DNA of 64,000 nucleotides. Origin: Owenia fusiformis. Lineage: Eukaryota; Annelida; Polychaeta; Sabellida; Oweniidae. The DNA lies in NCBI GenBank assembly GCA_903813345.2, contig CAIIXF020000011.1, forward strand, positions 3,932,571 to 3,996,570, written 5' to 3'. The translations under genes were made by a program, and so were the position numbers. This document shows positions 57,830 to 64,000 of the stretch, piece after piece. The stretch's first letter is position 1. Each line of letters begins with the position of its first letter. The notes under the pieces are model-generated. The model was not told where the DNA came from, ran no database searches, and saw nothing but the letters and a program-made list of their open reading frames with translations.

Positions 57830-58366
57830 AAGGTTCCAATACACCTGACTGAAAGGTCAGACCTCATTCGAATCTTTATTGAATGCAAAATTAGATATTA
57901 ATCCTTTCATACCCAAGGGGTCATTTATAAATTTTAGGAAAATCAATTTTAAAATGACAAATGGATTATTTTTAAGTCAACAATAACAAAGTGAATGTCA
58001 AATTATACTTTGGAAAATGTTTAAGACTTTGAACTAAGAGATTGGGGTCATAAGGTGCTGTGGTCCCATAATGCTACAAAATACTTCAAAGTTTCGTTTT
58101 CGATCGAAATGAGATTTGATATTTGAAAATAGTATAGTTACAACACATCGTTTGAAAGCTGGAAGGGTCACCTTATTGAATATCATTACTCTTGTGTGTC
58201 CTAGACCACAAACTTTGCTGTTAAGGACCTTGAAAAAATAAACCGATTTTCAAAATATATTTTGATTGAAAAGGCATGATTGATTTCTTAATTTTACCCC
58301 TTGGTGATGAAAGGTTTAATATCTAATTTTGCATCCGGCGAGATTCGAATGGGTGTTTTGGAACCT
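57830..58366. mobile_element. 537-bp MITE with about 80-bp inverted ends
   Basis: AGGTTCCAATACACC, CATTCGAATC and AATTAGATATTAATCCTTTC on the left are matched in inverted order on the right, ending TTTTGGAACCT at 58366. Interior about 370 bp without an ORF. Target duplication not certain. Confidence 0.7.
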
Positions 58367-59565
58367 AGTGCAGAAGAGAGGTATTTCTCATATTTTGAAG
58401 ACTAAAACTGCTGAGGAAGCTTGAATACTACCAAAATATTTGTAATGACCATCTTTTAACGAAACACTTGATCCAAAGAGAGCCTTATAGAAATATTTTT
58501 TACTAAATTGTTCCACTGCAGGCAACGGAGTATCGAGTTTGAATAATAGCTGCCAATCATCCTTGATTATAATTTCAATTACATTTTCATGCAAATATTA
58601 ACATGTTGTGATAATACTGAATATAGGTTTGAATTTATTCTACTCTATGCGGGTAGACTCTACTTATAGAAGACTTTGAGAAGTCAAACGAGCACAAAGG
58701 GTTGTGAAATTGAGAAACACGAAATTAATCTAATTCAAATAGCATGGACATTTTCTTTGGGTCACCGTGTAGCCAGATTTTATTTCGCACTCTTGTTTGA
58801 GTGAGACACATTCAACAACAAATATTGAACTTCGGACATGCGGATATATTTTTGTGATGTCAATATTGATAAAATAATTGGATTTAGTTAATGACTAACG
58901 AGACTATCTGGTGTTTACATTCGATCCTTCTTTATTCAATTTTGAATTTTGTATTACCAATCAATCGAATTTGCAATCCACTAATGATATATTTCGTCAT
59001 TGTCTGAAGTCATGGGGGGGGGGGGCAATCTGCCAACTCACTTCCCAGATAAAATTTCAATCATGAAAATTTAATCAATCTTGGAAATCCCGGAGGGAAT
59101 CCAAAATATAACAGTATGTGGAGTTTGGAATACAACGCCTTGCAATATCTTATAATTGGGTTATGGAATTTGCAAACAATAGACACAAGATCTTTAAGTG
59201 TGTACATCTATCTATATAGAGCAAGATTCCGAATACCCTGATCAATCCATGCGAGTACCTCCACCCTCTGACCATAACAAGTAATATATACAGTAGTACG
59301 TCAGGATTATGTAGATTTTGTCTCAGTTTATTAATGGAGTTTAAACTTGAGATGAAAATGAACTATTTAAAGTCAGGCAATTATTGTGTAGTGGTTCTTT
59401 GGTTTGAATTGGCTGGATGAACAATTAAATAAGAGGGCGTAGAAGAATACAGGCTCTTGGAAAGGATAGATTTGAAGTGGTATAGACATAGATAAAGTTC
59501 AGTTCATAGGTTCAATTTTATGATTCAAACCTATCTCATACGATTTAAATAGCTCAATAACAAAA
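58367..59565. other. Gene-free stretch and probable promoter of the membrane-protein gene
   Basis: No exon was seen. A G-run lies at 59014-59025. The last 60 bp before the ATG at 59566 contain an ATAGGTT ... AACCTAT inverted pair (about 59506-59534) and TTTAAATA (59545), possible core-promoter features but weak. Confidence 0.35.
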
Positions 59566-60914
59566 ATGGCGAAGGTTGTTATATTTTTGACGTGCGTTTT
59601 AGTTTTGTTTGTTGTCGCAGAAGCCACGCGGATTAAAACAAAACCTTCAAAAGATGGTAAGTTTTACAGTTTATAAACTGACTTTGTATATTTTAATTTT
59701 GTTTTGAGATATTGCAGTATTGGAGCGTATTCTTCTAAAGGAAGACACTTCATGAACAGATAATTGTTGTTCACGATGTATTAATATTATTCTTCCATTA
59801 TTCTAGATACATTACTATTCAAACCCCATTTTGATCAAAAAGCATTCATGAAGCGCTAAAATAAGCATTTACTAAAAGAACAATGTCTTGGACATTTTGG
59901 TGTACATCCAAAGAAAACATATATATTTAGTGCAAAAATGATAAACAATACATAGGTGCTGAATAGAGACTTTAGCAGGAGCTGAAATTACAATAAATGT
60001 GCATATTTCATCACGATAATTCCCCACTTTCTAGACATCGACCACCACGCAGAGATGATAAAACTTGCGAGGAAGGCCGCGAAAGACACGGCCACAAGTG
60101 GATCAAGACTCGGGAAAATCCTCAGCGTCATCAAGGAATACAAAAATAAATTCTGGGGAGGCAAGTCCTGGGCGAGCATCAAGAAAGAACTGCCTAAGCC
60201 GAGACTTCAGGTATATCTAAAGTTGACAGTTTATGCTTTGCGACTAAAAACACATCGTTGGTTTAGATTTCTCGATCAATTCATTTGAGAAGTTTTAAAA
60301 ATCGAGTGTAATCTTTCAGTATGATTTCATATGGATTAAGGGCATCATTCGAATCTTGAAAAATATACATTTCATCGAAATATATATTCGGGGTCTCCTA
60401 TATCCATACAATAGGAAATGCTGAAATATTTATCTATAAGTGGCATTGATACATTAAGTCTTTGTTTTTTTACCAAAACGTGGTCTTATGTTTCATATAA
60501 TTGATGTTTGGTTTTGGGATCCTGCTTCTATTTCTAACTATCATATTCGCATATTTTAAATATGGGTGTTGCAACTGATTTATATTTGAATTATTTCTAT
60601 TTCAGACGGACACCAAAGAATCAAAACAAAAAGAAAATCTGAAACTTGAGGTGGCACAAAATGACAAAACTGCAGATGTCGTAACCAACAATGGCGGTTT
60701 CACTCACACGGTTTGGTTTGCAGTTGGAGCCGCCTGCTTATGCGGAGTGGTTATTTTGGCGCTGATCGGAGTAATCGCAAGGAAGAGAATCCTGCGAATG
60801 CACGAGCGCAGACGCCTTGCGGATGGCCTTGTAACTAATGATTTTAATGATGATGCATTTGCCGAACAAGATGAGGTGGTTTTTGACATAAAGGAAAATC
60901 CTTTAAGTTCGTGA
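59566..60914 (+). CDS. Small single-pass membrane protein, unknown family
   Basis: Exons: 59566-59656, 60035-60210, 60606-60914. Introns are GT-AG (donors GTAAGT and GTATAT), in phases 1 and 0; the sum is 576 nt, 191 residues. Order: signal peptide (MAKVVIFLTCVLVLFVVAEA); a short, very basic outer region of about 95 residues likely to be helical (MIKLARKAAKDTATSGSRLG, ILSVIKEYKNKFWGGKSWAS); one membrane span (VWFAVGAACLCGVVILALIG, about residues 125-147); a basic stop-transfer RKRILRMHERRR; and an acidic tail with NDFNDDAFAEQDEVVFDIKE. There is no cysteine in the outer region. It would be a type I plasma-membrane or vesicle protein. No family is recognised and no function is claimed. Upstream exons are not needed, since the ATG opens a signal peptide. 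Confidence 0.75.
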
Positions 60915-61825
60915 CTGCATCAAGGAAAGAAGGATATTTAGCACAAGATATAGTACAAGCAAAGGCATTCTCGCAATATTTTTGCATCTAATGCCGTATT
61001 TAAAAAAAGCCTTTAAATGCAACTTAAAATACAACTCATGCAACTTATGCAACGGCGCATATTATTTGACAATATAATGCCGCAACTCCCTGACTCTTTG
61101 TAAAATATAATGGATCAACTCTGCAATGGCAAAATAATCTGCACTTATAGTACTGCTTAAAGGAGAATTGTTGTGTTAAACACCAGTCTAGTATTTAAAA
61201 CAATGATAAGCTGACAGACTTGTGCTTTAGATAGATAAAAATAAATTAGACATACTTAACAAATAACACGTTGAACGAGATTCCAACTATATTTAGTCCA
61301 TTCAATGTCTGGTCATTCAGATTTCTAGAACATATTAACCAATATGACCCTAACTACTTATCGTAAGGTTGGTTAGACCCTCGAGTATCAAAACATTTCT
61401 CACTATAGCAACTTTCTGCCACTGTAGTATGGGCACCGAACACTTTTTAAACATAATTTAGGAAAATAATCTTCATTATCAAGCATCGAAGCATGTTCTT
61501 AAACTAATATGTTCCTTTAGTCGAGTGTGCTTGAAATGGAATGGCATGCACGTCTCTCGTTACAATGGGCTGGGCATTTAATTTTTTGGAAAATCCAAAA
61601 CAAGCTGGTTCAATGATGAATTGTGTTTTTCAAATCTCTAGGGGAGTCTATACGATAAAATAAATGTATCATTCATGGTAGAGAGTGTTCACTGAGTAAA
61701 GACTCTAGGTCTTCCATTTTTACATTTTCAACCAATCTTTCGAGATCTTTCACATCTTATCAGGGATGTAATTATGAGTCTACGTAGCAAATGTACTCGT
61801 ATCTCAAGAATAAGAATACACTGGT
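60915..61825. other. 3' flank of the membrane-protein gene
   Basis: Likely 3' untranslated sequence at first, with a canonical AATAAA at 61240-61245. Beyond that no gene or repeat was seen up to the foldback at 61826. Confidence 0.4.
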
Positions 61826-62330
61826 GATCCACTCGATTACGCTGGTTACCGAAACGGTTCGTTTCGGTAACAAAATGTCGGAACATCGAAGGTACGGTTT
61901 TTCCCTTTTCCTTATTTCACACGTTGTAGGCAGAATTCCCATGACATTTTTATCACAAACGTATATCAGTATCATATGTTCAAGAAAATGTACATATTTG
62001 CGAACATATAGTTCACAAGACAGCAGAATCGTCGATTTAATTCCTCACTTAAGTTACATAAACGGTTTTTGGAAAAACAGTTAAGATCTGCACTTTTAAC
62101 CCGTACCGTTTATGTAATTTAAGTGAGGACAATTAAATCGACGATTCTGCTGTCTTCTGAGCTATTTTTTCACAAACATGTGCATTTTCTAAAACATATG
62201 ATGCTGATACATGTTTGTGAGAATAAATGTCGTTGGGATTCTACCTACAACGCGTGAAATAAGGAAAAAAGAAAAATCGTTCCTTCGACGTTCCGACATT
62301 TTTTTGGTAACCCGCGTAATCGAGCGGATC
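61826..62330. mobile_element. 505-bp near-perfect foldback element
   Basis: GATCCACTCGATTACGC at the left is matched by GCGTAATCGAGCGGATC at the right, and the arms pair for almost their full 240 bp; the centre is near 62085. Conserved arm tracts include CAGCAGAATCGTCGATTTAA. The left arm holds an extra small palindrome, GTTACCGAAACG-GTT-CGTTTCGGTAAC (61845-61871). No transposase. ORFs on either strand mirror each other. Confidence 0.85.
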
Positions 62331-62541
62331 GTCATTGAATAGTTAATTTCATCATATAAAGTACATTCTGCTTTCATTATATGGCCCTTTACAGAGCACT
62401 ATTTAACATTAATTAGGAATATAAGTCCACTTCTGCATACTTGCATTAAAACATGCTGAGAAAATAAGCAAGAATCCTTAAAATTTGGCAAAATGGGAGA
62501 CCTATAATAGTGTCATAATTCATTGAACACCCTGTATTTTA

Positions 62542-63495
62542 TCAGGTTATTAGTGTGAGAACTATATCCCATGGCCACATAGACGGTGTTTGTTTATCCA
62601 ATGGTTTGTCAAATAAATCATACGGCACGTAGCCTCTCCGGTACATGGATGCCAAAAACGTTTCTCGCATCGGAGAGTTTTTTATAAAAACCCATTCCAT
62701 GAAAATATAATGAACTTTAACTTTGTCTAAGAAGTTCTGGCTCTTTTTGAAAGCATGTAGCTCTGAGCCTTCGATGTCTATTTTCATGACTGCATCTGTA
62801 AAGTTAATAGTCTCAAGAAGATCATCCATATAGATTGATTTAACGATTTCATCTTTTGTTGATTGGGCACCCTGTTTTACAATATCTGTTTGTGAGCCAC
62901 CTATATTTTTATCCCCTGCTTTTATGACCATCTCAGTTCGTTCACTATAGATGGCGTTGTGGTAAAGCGTGACGAGGTGATGGGTGTTACTAAGCTGAAT
63001 GCTACGCGAGAGACGTTTTATATTTACAGTAGTTGCATCAACAGCGATAACTTCACGGTTCATATTCAATACTGGAAGTGTGTAACCCCCTAAATTCGAT
63101 CCAATATCTATAAATCGATAAGTCGGATTCTCCTGTAGAATTCTTAAGATTTTTTTGACGTTCAGCTCTTCCCAATAACCATATTTGGCAAACACCCTAG
63201 AAACGTGGATGTCATTTGTAACCTCGTGTATACACATACATACTGGAATTGGTGCGACTTTTTTCGTGATAATACAATTGAAAGTTTCCGCTCCCGGTAT
63301 AGTACCTCGAGTATTGACGATGTCTCCAAATTTGGGAACGTGTTTAGGAGTCGCTGTTTGTTGTATATCTGACGTCATTATGTTGGCATAGTTACAGTTA
63401 CTTGGTATGAATATCTTTATGATGATATATGTTGTTATGGTAACCAATGTTGCCATGGTAATAAGAAGCTTAAGTTTGCCTGAAAATACAATCAT
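62542..63495 (-). CDS. Type II membrane FkbM-family methyltransferase
   Basis: A single uninterrupted frame of 317 residues on the minus strand. Residues 1-10 are cytosolic with Lys, and 11-30 form one membrane span (LITMATLVTITTYIIIKIFI), giving a Golgi-like type II topology. The SAM-dependent methyltransferase fold follows: glycine-rich motif FIDIGSNLGGYT (128-139), the acidic strand end VIAVDA (149-154), the FkbM signature KIDIEGSE (238-245) and FMEW (265-268). FkbM enzymes methylate sugar or other hydroxyl groups; the substrate of these membrane-anchored animal members is unknown to me. The frame has no internal stops and no intron, as might follow retroposition or simply be normal for this family. 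The start is the first ATG before the membrane span. Confidence 0.88.
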   Translation of the reverse strand: MIVFSGKLKLLITMATLVTITTYIIIKIFIPSNCNYANIMTSDIQQTATPKHVPKFGDIVNTRGTIPGAETFNCIITKKVAPIPVCMCIHEVTNDIHVSRVFAKYGYWEELNVKKILRILQENPTYRFIDIGSNLGGYTLPVLNMNREVIAVDATTVNIKRLSRSIQLSNTHHLVTLYHNAIYSERTEMVIKAGDKNIGGSQTDIVKQGAQSTKDEIVKSIYMDDLLETINFTDAVMKIDIEGSELHAFKKSQNFLDKVKVHYIFMEWVFIKNSPMRETFLASMYRRGYVPYDLFDKPLDKQTPSMWPWDIVLTLIT

Positions 63496-64000
63496 TCGAC
63501 ATTCAAGTACACATTGAATGTATTACTGCAAAACACATTCTCTGACGGAGAATTATGCTTTAAACAAGTCTGCCAGAACAAAATTAATTTTGATTTTAAC
63601 CCCCCCCCCCGTCCCCTCTTTGCCTCGACAAAAAACATGGTGATTTCACAAAATATATTCAAAACAAAATCATCGTTTACCCCGTCCTCACATGATAGTT
63701 AAGGATTTAAGCCGTGGACTCAGTGTAATGTGGAATGGTCATCCCTTGAAGGTGTTGCTTTCCAAAATTTGCACGAGACGCGAAGCATCGAGCGTTTATT
63801 TTAGGAAACAACGCCCGAGTCTTGGGCTTAAATTCTTTTCACGCATTGTAAAGGTCCATGTGCAGTATGGCAAGTAATCTTAGACAGTCAAGTTGAAAAT
63901 GTATCAATTTCCATTTGAGTCCAGTCATCACCATGACAACCTTTTAACTAATGACCTTGCGTTCATTATCGGTTGTTTAACGGAATGCTGTTAGTTGAAA
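63496..64000. other. Upstream flank of the methyltransferase gene
   Basis: This should contain the minus-strand promoter, but no TATA box or other element is convincing. There is a short inverted pair (CATTCAAGTA, TTGAATG) at 63500-63521 and a C-run at 63601-63610. Short plus-strand ORFs at 63514 and 63692 have no motif. Confidence 0.4.

Noticed and set aside
61772-62377. Mirror-image ORFs on both strands
   Set aside because: They arise from the foldback arms, each peptide being the copy of the other arm; no independent evidence of coding.

Overview
This 64 kb window reads as A+T-rich nuclear DNA of an animal. Genes are split by GT-AG introns, and there is a eukaryotic tRNA-Lys, a calcium-binding-EGF/DUF3011-like secreted protein, a GH3-domain (GHDC-like) gene, a Crypton-type tyrosine-recombinase relic and many Tc1/mariner and foldback elements. 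That mixture, plus a membrane-anchored FkbM methyltransferase gene, suggests a marine invertebrate, perhaps a non-vertebrate deuterostome such as a hemichordate or lancelet. The species cannot be fixed from the sequence alone. No bacterial operons, CRISPR arrays or viral genomes were seen.

Layout. 1-11.5 kb: no convincing gene. It holds a triplicated hairpin repeat (0.87-1.28 kb), a satellite built on an 18-bp palindrome (1.89-2.46 kb) and a 645-bp mariner-type MITE (5.69-6.33 kb). 11.6-31.6 kb, minus strand: one gene of about 20 kb with nine small coding exons, all joined in phase 1. They predict a secreted protein of about 337 residues: signal peptide, EGF-like modules, a DUF3011-like module and four calcium-binding EGF domains. 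Its introns are swollen by a 3.1-kb foldback element, a Tc1 element with a second element nested inside it, a 2.4-kb long-TIR element and 4 kb of hairpin satellite. 31.9-38.6 kb: several MITEs, then a Crypton/KIAA1958-like (DUF3504) gene on the plus strand, broken by a 2.07-kb TIR element, a frameshift and an early stop. 38.6-50 kb: mostly repeats, a relic mariner transposase and a tRNA-Lys(UUU) gene.

50.3-64 kb is the gene-dense end. A six-exon GH3-domain gene (plus strand, 648 residues) lies at 50294-54558. A three-exon gene for a small single-pass membrane protein of unknown function lies at 59566-60914. A single-exon type II membrane FkbM methyltransferase gene (minus strand, 317 residues) lies at 62542-63495. 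Between them are a 1.0-kb long-TIR element, a tRNA-derived SINE and two foldback elements. The genes look independently transcribed, with no common pathway evident.

The two main themes are the clear exon-shuffled secreted protein and an unusual density of hairpin-forming DNA: palindrome-seeded satellites, foldbacks and MITEs, several with readable target-site duplications (TA, TTAA, CTAG, TGACA).
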